Shown piece by piece: positions 23,400 to 36,421 of a DNA stretch of 64,000 bases. The translations under genes were made by a program, and so were the position numbers. Source of the DNA: Amaurobius ferox (lineage: Eukaryota; Arthropoda; Arachnida; Araneae; Amaurobiidae); the NCBI GenBank assembly GCA_951213105.1, contig OX578149.1:3757606-3821605 (forward strand). The letters run 5' to 3'. The notes below the pieces were generated by a model. The model was given only the letters and a program-made list of their open reading frames with translations, did not search any database and was not told the origin of the DNA. Positions within the stretch are counted from its first letter, which is position 1. Each line of letters starts with the position of its first letter.

Positions 23400-24060
23400 A
23401 TTTCCATGGCAACAAGAATCGAGTTTTTAATTGTATCTACTGAAGAGGGATTTGAACGAACTTTGGAGAACCAGATTGGTTTATTAGAGGGGGAGGATTT
23501 GCAAAGATGAAAATTTTTAGAAAAAGGACAATCGAAAATGGAATGGTCAACGTCACTAAATTTATTGCAAATACAGTTAGAGGTGGACTTAATTTTTAAA
23601 AAGTATAGGTAATAAAGAAAGGGGCCATGACCAGTAATGAGGTATTTATTAAAAATTTGTAAATTAGGATTTACGATAGGAAGGTAAGACAGGATTCTAG
23701 CCGGATCCCCCCAGTCCTGGTGGAAATATAATCATTAAGATAATTTTGCTAAAGATTAAAGATATGAGTTTTACAAAATTTTGAGAGAAGTGAGTAAGGA
23801 AAAGGAATAAATAGTAAGAGGGGAACCAGAGACAGTAGCAATTTTAGCATGGTAATCGGCAATTTCATTTCCAGATATATTATTGTGAGCTTTACCCAAG
23901 AAATATTGATAGGTATTCCAAGATGTATTGATAGGATATTCCAAGGTTTTTGGCAAGAATGTCGGAGGTCTGAAAGTGACCCTAGTGCGACTCGTATGGA
24001 TTCCGTGGATTCTGGAAGATTTCAAATGGAGAGGATAACGACCCCGCAGGATACTAAACT
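23400..24060 (-). pseudogene. LINE ORF2 3' fragment (RNase H and C-terminus)
   Basis: The minus strand encodes pieces resembling the RNase H end (GKAHNNISGNEIADYHAKIA). Further on it reads NKYLITGHGPFLYYLYFLKI, a Cys-x-Cys...His...Cys motif (CICNKFSDVDHSIFDC), and KPIWFSKVR. These align block by block with the C-terminus of the LINE ORF2 at 48.1 kb (LSGHGPFPSYLHRF, CPCGGVGDPDHYVFEC, AIWISRV). It is a diverged relative of the same clade, 5'-truncated and frame-broken. Confidence 0.8.
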
Positions 24061-24145
24061 GGGTAAAAATAGTAGTGGCAGGAGGTTAACCTGAGGTAAA
24101 AATAGCAGGAGGCGGTCAGTGGCACGTCAATCTGACATTCTAGGG

Positions 24146-24270
24146 TGGAGAATTGCAGAGTCCAGTTCGACGATAAGAGATTGCGATTTCGTCCCAGTAA
24201 CTCAACACATTGGCTGGGCAGTTCGGGGATCCAACGTTCGAATCCCGGTAGAGGCAGCAAGACTCTTTAC
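24146..24270 (+). mobile_element. tRNA-like SINE fragment
   Basis: Relative of 19799-19925, with CAGTTCGGGGATCCA and a B-box-like CGTTCGAATCCC. The D-arm is damaged (CCCAGTAACTCAACAC without the GGTAGAGC half). Confidence 0.5.
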
Positions 24271-24539
24271 AAGGTGCGCCCATTCAAGCCCTGGACTACC
24301 GAATTTCAGGGTCATAGAAAGCTTACATCCCCCCCACACACACATTTTCCTTTATATATAAAATTAGTGAAATATTATTATTGCTAAAAGATGGTCTTCG
24401 ATTTCAACCGTGGTCGAATACAGTAAACCGAAAAAGCAATTAAACAAAATATTTGAATTGTTACTGAGGATTTTGAAACCATTTTAATACTATTCCGTAA
24501 GTGAAGGCAATCTATTCATTAGGTTTTCGTTTTTGTTAA

Positions 24540-26045
24540 GGAAAAAAAAACTTATTTTTAAATCGAAACTCGGGTTTTCGGCCGATCTACGTATTTGGAA
24601 CCTCGAGAACTCGAAAAAATCATTTTTAGCGTGACGTCTGTGTGTATGTGTGTCTGTCTGTGCAATAACTCAAAACGAATGGACCTCATTTTATAATATC
24701 GGGTAGGTTACCCTTTGCGGGTGACTCTAGAGTTCATTAGATTTTGGAAAGATTCGCGATAAAGGAACCTGCTTTTTTTTCTTAACTATGTATCCACTCT
24801 AGCAAGAAAACTAACCCAATTTCACAAAATGGAGTAGATAAGTGAAGTGTGGGCATCTACCTCTTTTTAGGACGGTATAAGAGCGCGAAAATAACAAAGC
24901 CGTGTCTACACTTCACATATTTTTTTTACAAAAGTATATATATCTATTTACAAGTATTAATGTAAACATTAAATCTTCATACTTTTCATTTGGATTGAAA
25001 AGACAATAAGAAAACAAGTGTAACGAGTCTTACAGACTTCATTGGAATGAATGGTCATTGAGTATAAAATGACCTACCTAATATAAAATTGATATTCTTA
25101 AATGGGGAGAGAGAGAGAGAAGGTCCTAAACCCACCGACATCATTTAGCAGTGGCGAGTCTCGCACCATTATTTTCTTTTCCCATTTGAGATATAATTCG
25201 ACTCTCTCGTTCTATGTTTCAGGCTCAACTCTTCCCTTTCACTTTTACAAATTTTTTAACTCTCCCTCTCTCAAAGATTTGGGAAAGAATTACGATTCAC
25301 ACGCCTCTCAAACCTTGAAAACACTCTTATTGGTTCATTGGGCGTAACCCCCCTTGACCCGAAAGCAACATCATTGTTTTTAGACCCCACCGGTCCAACC
25401 AACCCCTTTGCAAACCCCAGCAAATGCATACCCTTTCGGTTTGGGTGCTCATTCAAAAGGCCCGCAACCCCTCCGATCGGCTCGGACAAAGTGGCAGATT
25501 TCGGTCTAATGCGATCTCCAAAGACCATTCGAACATCCTGGTTTTCTGTGCAGCTGGTACCTAGGGCTGACCCCAAAATATAAAAGCGTTCACTCAAAAT
25601 ATTGGATCATGGGTTTACTATGAGATATAGGTACGATTCGGGAAGAAAGATTCTGCCTTTTTTTTTGGCGAAATGGCCCAAATAATAAAATCGTCCAAAT
25701 CTAAATAAAAGATTACGTATACTCCAATGTATCGATTCAACGCTTGTTTTATACGTCAGTTTTAACGGTGAAAAGAATAAGAGTCGCCCCATTCCTCTAG
25801 GAGTAGCCGTTCTCGAGATACTTTAGTTTTTCACATTTTTGCTACACCTCCTTTGAAAATACGTCTAGTGACCCAATGGAAATAAAGGTTGAATTAAAAG
25901 AGCCCATTCAGAGTCATTTCAAAAAAGGACGATTTATATATATTATAATTATATATATTACAATAGTGGTGCCACTCAATGAATTATTAAAAAGTAAAGA
26001 GAAAATGTAGGGAAAGTCGTGTGCTGCTCATATCAGATTTTTTTT
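24540..26045. repeat. Family X element interrupted by a GC-richer segment
   Basis: The left part (GGGTTTTCGGCC, CGTGACGTCTGTGTG, CTGTGCAATAACTCAA) and the right part (TACTCCAATGTATCGATTCA through GGGAAAGTCGTGTGCTGCTC) match the family X copy at 55.08-57.10 kb. The right tip is the inverted form of the CTGATGTGGGCAGCACATGA end. The middle, about 25100-25600, does not match family X. It is richer in GC and holds overlapping open frames of 81-108 codons on both strands, which I cannot assign. Confidence 0.5.
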
Positions 26046-26318
26046 TCTAATTGTCATTCAGATATATTTATTATAATTTGATTGAATGTATTTGTATTTT
26101 GTGTTCCTTGGTTTTCCCATAGTGTGCAGTTCAAACGAGAAAAGAGGCATTGATTCATGCTGAAAATAAATATGTATATAATACTTCAAAAATGATAGCG
26201 TCATATATATATAAATAAAAATTGAAATTTTTTAATCGAAAACTATGCAGAAACTACGGTAAGTACAAAAAACCCATCTCTAACATATCTGTTACAAATA
26301 AGTAACTAGAGACCAAGA

Positions 26319-27308
26319 CTAAGGATAAAAATAGAAGGCAACTAAAAAATTTACAGTTTGACTAACGCTAGGCTCATTAGGAATTAATTCTAGGTTAGAT
26401 GGGTAAAAATCAATATTAATTGGATAGGAATCATCAATGATAATACAAATTAAGTCGTCAACATATCTATATAGAATATATGAATTAGAGTTAAAATGAC
26501 ATTCATAATAATAAAGATATAAGTTAGCGAGTATACTACTACTACAGCCACCTTGTGGTACTCCAGATGTTTGTAAATAAATGTTATCACCTTGGATAAT
26601 ATAATTGTTGTATAACACAAAGTTCAAGAGCATAGGAAAGTTTTTGACATTAAATGCAACATTATTGGAAGATAGATAGTCATGATAAAGAGAGATAATA
26701 ACTTTCTATAAATCTTTAATGACAATATTATAAAATAGGTCTTTAAAATCAAAGGTATGGAAACCAAGAATGTGTGGAAGCTTGCTAAGGTGATTTACTA
26801 AATCAAAAATATTGTTCAAAATGAAATATCCTGAATTCCTAAATTTAAGAGATTCATTAATTCTATTTAAACAGTTAAGCAAATACTTACTAGCTGTAGT
26901 GGTAAAGGTATTATGTCCACAAGTGACTGTTCTAAAACTGAGAGGTGATTTGTGGAATTTAGGAACCAAAGTAACATATGGAAATTTATAAAACTTACAA
27001 TTAATATTTAATTGTGTATATAAATTTAGCATTTCAGTTTTGATTTTCATAGACTGATTATTAATGGGTTTAAAAATATGATTATTTTTTAAGTAATTCT
27101 GTAACAGAGAAACATAATATTTTTTACAAATAATGGCATCATTATTAGAAGCTTTATCTCCATAAGTTATGACAAAATGTTGTTGTAGTTCTTTAATAGC
27201 AGATAGGAGTTGTTTGTAAGGATAACTAGGCTTCGTAAATTGGATGTTTATAATCACATTTTTAAGAAGATGTAAGGTAGTATACTTGCATAGATGGCGA
27301 TGCTTCAA
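26319..27308 (-). pseudogene. Penelope-like reverse transcriptase, broken by one stop
   Basis: Two minus-strand open frames (200 and 104 codons) lie in the same frame. They are separated by a TAG at 26708-26706 and 24 further open codons, so one nonsense change splits a ~330-residue product. Order of motifs: YGDKASNN, CKKYYVSLL, VPKFHKSP (compare the L-P-K-x-H-K motif of Penelope-like elements), SFRTVTCG, FDFKDLFYN (first catalytic Asp region), SGVPQGGCSSSILANLYL, and YRYVDDLI (Y-x-D-D catalytic core). The N-terminus and any GIY-YIG nuclease are missing. The Penelope-like assignment rests on motif style; another non-LTR-type RT is possible. Confidence 0.6.
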
Positions 27309-27413
27309 TAGGAATGGAATGTGAACATATATATTATTTTATCAATATTTACATCTCAAAAGCAACAATTAAAAATGATTCTTGAATATGGTTAACTATT
27401 AAAAAGTGTATGC

Positions 27414-27928
27414 TTGAATAAAGAGGATGATACATCATTGATCAACGTATATTTAAAGCACCCTATTTTAGAACATGCCCAATGTCCACGCCCCCCTCCA
27501 CTCTACCCACTTCCAGCTGCGCTAGTCAATGCGGAAGAGACGCGTGAACGTTACGTAAGACCTGACCCTGAAAAAGGCGCCCTTTTCATTTCCCGCGCTC
27601 CGGGGAAGAAAACAGGCGTTCGTCGCATGCTCAGGTACCCGGAAGTCCAGACTAATCCAAGGACCCTCTTCTCAATATCGGAACCCTCTCTTTCGAGGCA
27701 CTCCTACAACGGTTATATTATATTTTTATATTCAACGGTTATATACACTCGCATTGGAAGCACTTGCTCGGTAGAGGATAAGGAGGCCGTCAACACTTCC
27801 GTACTTCCTAATACATAGTTGAGACTTTTCAGTTCGTTTCATTCCAAATATATGTTTCTTAAACAGCAACCATTCTATAAAATGAATAATGTTTATGTTT
27901 AGCTATACCGAACGATTATCGTTTTTTT
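27414..27928. other. GC-richer segment with unidentified open frame
   Basis: A 134-codon plus-strand frame (27414-27818) contains proline-rich PRPPPLYPLP and RAPGKKTGVRR, but its first codon is TTG and it resembles no family I know. The duplicate is at 39296-39810. It may be chance coding potential in GC-richer DNA. Confidence 0.2.
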
Positions 27929-28424
27929 AACACTTTACAACATAGTTGAAAAGTGTTTATGACTTTGTTCATTCTGTCTGTCCGTTAGCACGATAACTGC
28001 CGTAAAAATGACTTTACCAAAATGAAATTTTAGTATTTTTTCAGATGGTCTGTGGGACCTATGGGATTATAAATAAATAATATCACCCAATTAGTTTTTT
28101 ACTGAACCCGTTTTGAAAAAATGAAATACATTGAACCCTATGGGACCTAATTTTTCAAACATTTTTTAAGCAAATTTAAAATTCACAAATTGCTTCGAAA
28201 TTTTTAGGAAATATTCACATTATTTCATAAAATATATAAAAAAAATTTCAGTAAAATATATTAAGTAGTTTTTTAATTAAAAATTATTTAATATAGGGAA
28301 AACACAAATTTAATTAAATTCTGACTTTTGGGATATCCTCCAGAAAGAAAAACGAGATATCTTATATAATAAATATCTTTCCATGTGTTTGATCATTTTG
28401 TATATGAGAGAGGCTTCATATCTA

Positions 28425-28447
28425 TCTATATAAATAAAAATGAAAAT

Positions 28448-28480
<33 letters not shown>

Positions 28481-31400
28481 ACACCATCACGGGAGAACGG
28501 CTGAACCGAATTTGATGAAATTTTGTGGGTAGCCCAGAAATAGCCCCACTTAAAATTATATCCGTGTTTGGAGTTTCTACGACCAGTGGTTCTCGAGATA
28601 TTAGTAAAAAACGAAATTTTCGTTTGTCTCATCGTCCCGGAAAAACGGCTGAACCGAATTTAATGAAATTTGGTGAATAGCCTTGAAATATCCCCCCATA
28701 AATTTTGTCCAAGTTTCGAGTTTCTAAGACCTGGGGTTGTCGAGATATTAATGAAAAACGGAACTTTTTCCTAGGAGTTCTACTCCCTAACTCCGTGGTT
28801 TATCCAAACGAAAAGCTTGAAAATCGTTTGAAAGTAAATTAAAATTTAATCTCTGAGTTTGATGGGAGGTTTTTTGCGTTAATTAGTCACTTTCTGAAAA
28901 CATGAATTGTTTGAAACATGATTTAAAGGGGAAATCTATCTCCATGGTTCATGGTTTATTTAAAACAAGCTTTTACGGAACAATGAGAAGTATAGAGAAA
29001 TCAAAATCGTTATTTAATTTCGCAGTTTATGTTATAAGACATGACATATTTACCATGTTATAAGATTCTATCTTATGTTACTCAGAAACGCAATTAAATA
29101 AAATCTGTCTGTTAATTTTAATAATTATTTTTTCGATTTGAATAATAAATAAATGGATATAAAAATATATTTTAGAAAAGAACGATTTGATTTTTCTTAT
29201 AGCATTTTTGACTGGATAATATCAATTACGGTCTTCAGGTTTAAAAATTATTATTATTTATATTTTCGGGGATTATTGATTCAAGGATTATTGATATTTT
29301 CAAGTTATTATGCAGTTATTTTATTATGACAAAAATTGTTTAAACTCATATATTATATGTTGTACGAATCTTCTACAAATACACGTGTATATCTTTTAAT
29401 CTACGAGAATATAAGTAGTACAGGTATATTGACATATGTTTTGATATATATTGGCATATATTGGAATCAATTACGACCTTCTTGTATAAAGAGGACGGAT
29501 ATTATTGATGTTTTCAATTTATTACGTCATCTCTTTTATTTTGGCAAATATTTTTGAGACGCATATTGTAATACGGGTAATCTTCTACTAACACATTGGC
29601 ATATTTTCTGATCTGCGACAATATAATTAGTACGGGGTTGCATATATTCATTCAATTCCTATTTTTTCTTCTGTAAATTTGCTTACAAAAGGGGGCAGGA
29701 TGTTTTATTCTTCAGATCTGATCGTGAAGATAATTTTGCATAGTGAGAACATATATTCTTAAACTTCTCTTTAGGAGCAATAAATTTAATATTTTAGCAG
29801 AATTTGCACATGATTGCGAACTTTAAATTTCTTTAAATTATACACTCCGTACGAATAACGGGTGTGCTGTTAGTGGTTAATAAATTTTAACATTTTAGGA
29901 GGATATATCATGTTGCTCGGCATCGCAATTAAATTAAATGTGTTTGTTAATGTTTTTATTATTTTTTTTCGATTTAAATAATAAATAAATGGATAAATGG
30001 ATATAAAAGTATATCTTATGAATGGACGGTTTGATTTTTCTTTTAATTATATTAATTGCTGACTGCGTACATCAATTTCATTTATTTTGGCAAAGAGTTT
30101 TCAAGCTTATATCTTATTTAGCTACTAAACTCATATATTGTGTTTAGCCAATAAATTCATATAGCCGATTGTTGAAACAGGAAAAGAGTAGAGCGGGTAT
30201 ATCTTCTAATACAATTGTAGTGTTTTCATTTAGTATATTGAAACGGGATAAGAATGTTTCATTCAGATCTGCAAATTCAAAGCTACGAATTTGGAGGGAT
30301 ATCGCTAATTTGACAACTTTTCTTAAACTTTGCCAAATTGACGGAAATGTCGCCAAATTGATATAAACGACACACAAACAGCTGCAATAAACCTTCGGGT
30401 TGGTCGTGTGGCTTGGGTCTTCTACATATCAATGAAATTTTTTTTTGTTTTGTTAGAAGAGAGTACTGAAATGATGTTTGGTTAGCATTTATCTGTCAGA
30501 CCAACCATCCTACTTAGTAATACATTTAGCGAATTTTTAAAATGTCACCAAGTTGATAAAAATGTTTTCAAATCTATAAAAATATCTTGAAATTGATAAA
30601 ATTCATAAATGATATTAATTGTTTTTTGTTAGGAGATAGTATTGTGATGATATTTCGTCAATTTGTCGCAAAGTGGAACTGTCAGTTCTACAGTCCCACT
30701 TGGCGATAAATTTGGCGATTTTTTAAAATGTCGCTAATTTGACGAAACTGTCGCCAAATGTTCCATGGAAATATAACTATTTAGACGATATTTTTTCTAC
30801 CAATTTATTTGAAGCAAATGATATCATGTCGCTTAGCAACGGATTTAAATCCAATGTGTTTATGCGGCAGACGATTTTTATTAAATCCTTTCCGATTTGA
30901 ATAATGAAGATATGTATATAAAATAAATTTCATTGCCATTTCATTTTGGACTGGATAATATCAATTATACTCTTCAGGTTTAAACATTATTATTATTGAT
31001 ATTTTCCGGAATTATTGATTCAGGGATTATTGATACTTTTAAGTTATTACGCCATTGTTTTATTGCGGCAAAAATTGCTGACACACGCATATTGTACGTT
31101 GTACGAGTAATCTTCTAGGAATGCACGGGTATATCTTCTAACCTACGAGAATATAAGTAGTACAGGTATATTGGCATATATTTTGACATATATTGGCATA
31201 TATATTGGAATCAAGTACAGTCTTCTGGTATGAAGATAAAGGGGATTAATTATATATTCAATTTATTACGTCGTCTGTTGTATTTTACAAAAAAAATTTG
31301 TGACTCATATTGCAAAACGGGTAATCTTCTACTAATAATCGGACATTATAAGTAGTACGTGTATATCTTCCCATATAATTTCAGCACTTTAATTTTGACA

Positions 31401-31824
31401 TATATTGGAATAAATGACTGTCTTCAGATTTAAAGATTACGGGTTTATTGGTATTTTCAATTTATACATGTAATCTACTAATACAGGTTATATTTTCTAA
31501 TATTCGCGTATATAATTAGTACGGGTCCCATACAATTTTAACGCTTTTATTTTGCATATATTGATTCAATTCCATATTTTTTTTTTATATTTGCTTACAT
31601 AAGGGGTCCAAGATGTTTTATTCTTCAGATATGTCCATGAAGATAATTTTATATAGCGAGAACAGAGATTCTTAAACTTCTTTTTAGGAGCATTATATTA
31701 AATATTTTAACAGAATATTTTGATTAAACATGTCATTTAGTATACTATAAGAATTTGGGCATGATTATGAATTTCAAGTTTCTTTATATTATATACTCCG
31801 TACGAAGAACGGGTATGCTGCTAG
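28425..31824 (+). mobile_element. Non-autonomous Helitron (unit 1)
   Basis: The 5' end is TCTATATAAATAAAAATGAA followed by TCTG repeats and GGGAGAACGGCTGAACCGAA. The 3' end is a short hairpin (ACTCCGT...ACGGGT) about 9 nt before CTAG at 31821-31824. It sits between A (28424) and T (31825), the canonical Helitron target. An internal older 3'-like end lies at 29847-29873 (CTCCGTACGAATAACGGGTG). About 0.9-1 kb blocks with ATCATGT...CGATTTGAATAATAA recur inside (near 29040, 29905 and 30823), so it is a stacked or internally repeated element. No Rep/helicase frame is present. Confidence 0.75.
30366..30424 (+). mobile_element. Degenerate hairpin module inside the Helitron
   Basis: It reads CGACACAC, a loop with an AACC-TTCG-GGTT apical stem, then GTCGTGTGGCTTGGGTCTTC. 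The inner stem ACAC/GTGT matches the copy at 108-167. Its duplicate is at 42248-42306. No target duplication was recognised. Confidence 0.5.
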
Positions 31825-33055
31825 TTTTAAATAAATTTGGTAGATAACAATTTTTCAATTTTTTTTTTTAATTTTATATAACTCTTCATGATATACTTAT
31901 TTGATGGCATATTTAATGCACTTTCCTACGTCCTAGAGAGTTAAAATTTGGTACACAGCTTAAATTTGTTAAACATTTTATTCTACAAAAATTTGGTGGA
32001 TCTTTAAATATAGATCATACATTCTTTTCGAAATGGCCTGCAAATAATCCCCGTTCACTTCCATAAATCATTGTTGTAATATTGTTAAAAATTGTAATGT
32101 GGGCAGCACATGTCTTTCCCTGCAGACTCATATTCACGTTCTCTTTATTTCTTCAATAATAATTTGAGTTTATCTGCACAAAATAACAGCCATAAGTATT
32201 TTAAAAACATTGAATTTGCACGTTAAACTTAAATTTGGTTCACATTTGATAGCTGGACTTATTGTCAAAGGTGGCGTAGCGAAAACGCGAAAAAACTAGA
32301 ATATCTCAAGAAGGGCTAGTCTTAGAGTAATGGGGTTAGTCTTATTCTTTTTATTATCAAAAATCACGTATAAAATAGGAATTTAATTGATATAATTGAG
32401 CACACGTAGTCATTTATTTTTATATTTAACGATTTTTGCTGGCCATTTCGCAAAAATAGCCCGCTCCTTTTTCCTGAATCGTACTAGAATAACCTACAAA
32501 TGATTTATGTACGAAATTTTGTTAAATTTGGTATATAAATCACTTGTAGGTCATTGAAATATTATACACCAAATTTTGTTAAATTTGTTCCATTACTTTT
32601 TAGCTAGAGTGGATAAAGGCAATTTATGTCAGCCATTTCGCAAAGAAGACAGATTCTTTTATTACGAATCCTACTATAATCTAATGAACATCAGGATTTC
32701 CCACAAAAAACATACCTACCGAAGAAATTCGTCCATTAGTTTTTCAATTAGAGTGCATGTAATATCCTCACAGACACACAGAAACATACACAGATACACT
32801 CTTACACACACAGACATCTTCCTAAAAATAGTTTTTTCGTGTTCTAGAAGTCCCAAAACGTGTAGATCCTTCGAAAATTCGAGTTCCGATCTTCAGCACG
32901 ATTCCATTACTTTGAATACATACACACACACACAGACACACACACATATATTATCTGCGTATCTGTGTATTATCTGTGTATCTAAATTCCGTGCCTATGC
33001 AATTACCATAGTTGTGATTTTAAATGATCCATAAACTTTTATTATTTCTTCAACG
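31825..33055. other. AT-rich interior of element B
   Basis: It contains GTGGGCAGCACATGTCTTTCC (a family X end) near 32100, CA-rich microsatellites at about 32774-32815 and 32923-32948, and words shared with family X (CGAAATGGCC, AATTCGAGTTCCGA). The 152-codon frame at 32576-33034 crosses the CA repeats and is not credible as a gene. The duplicate is at 43707-44937. Confidence 0.4.
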
Positions 33056-35281
33056 AAGCCTAATTTTAACTTATGCAGAATGCAAAAATCTGAATCGATT
33101 GTAAGGTGAGTTACATAAGAATTGCTGAATTTTTTTCACACAAAATTATTTAGCTCTGGAGTCTGGAATACAAGTTATATGAATGAAATAGTCATTGATT
33201 TTGCATAGAGAATCAGATGATTTATATTTCGATAGAGTTTTAAATATTTAAGTATAATAAATTACTGTAGTACTCTGTAATGTGAAAGATATCACCACTG
33301 AATGTGTAACATTTTAGAAATTTTTAAATGAAATTGCATTTCAGTTGGAAAGTGTTTCATAATCAATGCTTATGCATGATTGATCTTTCTTGCTTTTTTT
33401 TTTTTTTTTTTTTTTTGCAAAATGGGCCTCAAAAATGTTCTGTAGCTGAAAAACGAATAGATCCAGTTTTACAAACTGTGGTAGATAAGTCACTCGTGGG
33501 TTAGCCTGATGCTGATAAGATTTTGGTATGATTCGGAAAAAAATAACCTGCCATTTTCTGCGAAATGGCCAGTAAAAGCGTCAAAATTTAAAATAAACAA
33601 GAAAGATCAATCATGCTTAAAGCATTGATTATGAAACACTTTCCAACTTCAATGCAATTTTATTTAAACATGTCTAAAATGCAATACATTCCTCGGTAAT
33701 ATTTTAAAACTTATCACAATACCACATTAATTTATTATATTTGAAAACTTAAACCTTCATCGAAAAAAATGAACTTCATTCAAATGACGGCATTAAAATA
33801 TAAATTGCCTGGTTTAAACATCTCTAAAATAAGATATATTCCTCGGTAATAATTTTAGAATCATCATAATATTACGATAATTTATTATATTTAAAAACTT
33901 CATCGAAAACAACTGAAATTCATTCAAATGACGTCATAGAAAAAATAACACGCCTGGCTCTCTCTATAAAAGCAGCAATTCATTCATAAACAATTTCCCA
34001 TTCATTTCATTCATCACAATACTATAATTATTTATTTTATTTAAAAATTAAGACCATGGAGCTACAAGTAATTAAACTCCATGCTTAAAACATCATCGAA
34101 AAAATCGTCCTTCTCTTTGTAAAATCAATGAATATTTCATTCATATCAGCTATGCAGACTCCATGAGTTAAAAAATTTTGTGTTAAAGAAATACAGCAAT
34201 TCTAATACAACTCATTCTACATATTTTGCTATTTACATTTTACATAAGTGAAAAATAGGCTTCGTTGTAGAAATAATCAAATTTGGATGAGCATTTAAAC
34301 TCAAATATATTGTAATTGCATTGTTTCAGTATGTAGATGCACAGAATTCAAGCAAAAATAAAGTGGTTTTAGGGCGGATACAACACTCAATATGAATTAA
34401 AAAGAACTTTAAAAATCACGATTTTGAGACAAGATGGATGCCATATATCATTTTAAAGTGGGTCACGTGATCTTTTTATATCATGGTCACGTGATCGCTT
34501 CCTGTAAGAGGTGTCATTGTTATTTTAATTTTTATTTAAAAAACTACTGAATATATTTCGCTGAATTTTTTTTATATATTTTATGGAACAATTTGAATAT
34601 TACCTAAAATTTTCGAAGCAGTTTGTGAATTTGAAATCCGCTTAAAAAATGTTTGAAAAATGAGGTCCCATAGGGCTCATATTTCATTTTTTCAACCCGG
34701 GTTCTATCCAAAACTAATTGGGTGATATTATTCATTTATATTCCCATAGGTCCTACAGACCGTCTGAACAACATACTAAAATTTCATTTTGATTAAGTCA
34801 TTTTTACGGCAGTTATCGTGCTAACGGACAGACAGACAGACAGAATGAACAAAACTAATTGGATGATATTATTTATTTATATTCCCATAGGTCCTACAGA
34901 CCGTCTGAACAACATACTAAAATTTCATTTTGATTAAGTCATTTTTACGGCAGTTATCGTGCTAACGGACAGACAGACAGACAGACAGACAGACAGAATG
35001 AATGAACAAAGTCATAAACATTTTTCAACTTTGTTGTAAAATGTTAACAAAAACAGAAATTTATGAAATTTAGAGTAAAATTTAGAAAAAATACAAATAA
35101 AAAGGGTTAAAAGAAAAAAAAAGAACCGAGAAAATAAAAACAGTTAATATAGCTTTTTTTTTTTTTAAACAGAAAATATGGAGGGAACATAATAAGTCCG
35201 CATATAAGTTAATAAGAATGAAATAAAGGGATTCATTGATCCAAATTAATATACTCATAAGTTTAGGTCATTTTATTAGAA

Positions 35282-35942
35282 ATTTCCATGGCAACAAGAA
35301 TCGAGTTTTTAATTGTATCTACTGAAGAGGGATTTGAACGAACTTTGGAGAACCAGATTGGTTTATTAGAGGGGGAGGATTTGCAAAGATGAAAATTTTT
35401 AGAAAAAGGACAATCGAAAATGGAATGGTCAACGTCACTAAATTTATTGCAAATACAGTTAGAGGTGGACTTAATTTTTAAAAAGTATAGGTAATAAAGA
35501 AAGGGGCCATGACCAGTAATGAGGTATTTATTAAAAATTTGTAAATTAGGATTTACGATAGGAAGGTAAGACAGGATTCTAGCCGGATCCCCCCAGTCCT
35601 GGTGGAAATATAATCATTAAGATAATTTTGCTAAAGATTAAAGATATGAGTTTTACAAAATTTTGAGAGAAGTGAGTAAGGAAAAGGAATAAATAGTAAG
35701 AGGGGAACCAGAGACAGTAGCAATTTTAGCATGGTAATCGGCAATTTCATTTCCAGATATATTATTGTGAGCTTTACCCAAGAAATATTGATAGGTATTC
35801 CAAGATGTATTGATAGGATATTCCAAGGTTTTTGGCAAGAATGTCGGAGGTCTGAAAGTGACCCTAGTGCGACTCGTATGGATTCCGTGGATTCTGGAAG
35901 ATTTCAAATGGAGAGGATAACGACCCCGCAGGATACTAAACT
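35282..35942 (-). pseudogene. LINE ORF2 3' fragment, duplicate copy
   Basis: Identical to the fragment at 23400-24060, present because of the 11.9-kb duplication. Confidence 0.8.
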
Positions 35943-36027
35943 GGGTAAAAATAGTAGTGGCAGGAGGTTAACCTGAGGTAAAAATAGCAGGAGGCGGTCA
36001 GTGGCACGTCAATCTGACATTCTAGGG

Positions 36028-36152
36028 TGGAGAATTGCAGAGTCCAGTTCGACGATAAGAGATTGCGATTTCGTCCCAGTAACTCAACACATTGGCTGGG
36101 CAGTTCGGGGATCCAACGTTCGAATCCCGGTAGAGGCAGCAAGACTCTTTAC
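36028..36152 (+). mobile_element. tRNA-like SINE fragment, duplicate copy
   Basis: Exact duplicate of 24146-24270 in unit 2. Confidence 0.5.
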
Positions 36153-36421
36153 AAGGTGCGCCCATTCAAGCCCTGGACTACCGAATTTCAGGGTCATAGA
36201 AAGCTTACATCCCCCCCACACACACATTTTCCTTTATATATAAAATTAGTGAAATATTATTATTGCTAAAAGATGGTCTTCGATTTCAACCGTGGTCGAA
36301 TACAGTAAACCGAAAAAGCAATTAAACAAAATATTTGAATTGTTACTGAGGATTTTGAAACCATTTTAATACTATTCCGTAAGTGAAGGCAATCTATTCA
36401 TTAGGTTTTCGTTTTTGTTAA

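Larger units (their letters stand above)
22852..34733. repeat. Tandem duplication, unit 1 (11,882 bp)
   Basis: Every feature between 22852 and 34753 recurs exactly 11,882 bp downstream. I saw no difference in the stretches compared, including a T23 run at 33394-33416 and 45276-45298. The match starts right after mismatches at 22823 and 22851 (versus 34705 and 34733) and stops at the mismatch 34754/46636. The unit lies between the right arms of foldback elements A and B, so misaligned arms are the likely cause. Confidence 0.9.
27929..35046. mobile_element. Foldback element B, enlarged by insertions (unit 1 copy)
   Basis: Outer left arm 27929-28286 begins with the same tip hairpin and GCACGATAACTGCCG as element A. 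Inner left arm is 33056-33391, ending TGATCTTTCTTGC, and the right arm is 33598-35046. The left arm is broken between about 28286 and 33056 by 4.8 kb that contains a Helitron and other repeats. The right tip of this copy is the recombinant junction of the 11.9-kb duplication. Confidence 0.7.

Noticed and set aside
30144..30377. Overlapping open frames on both strands as small genes
   Set aside because: They lie inside the Helitron, overlap each other almost fully and show no family similarity.
32576..33034. 152-codon open frame as a gene
   Set aside because: It runs through CA microsatellites, begins with a non-ATG codon and lies in repeat DNA; it recurs only because of the 11.9-kb duplication.
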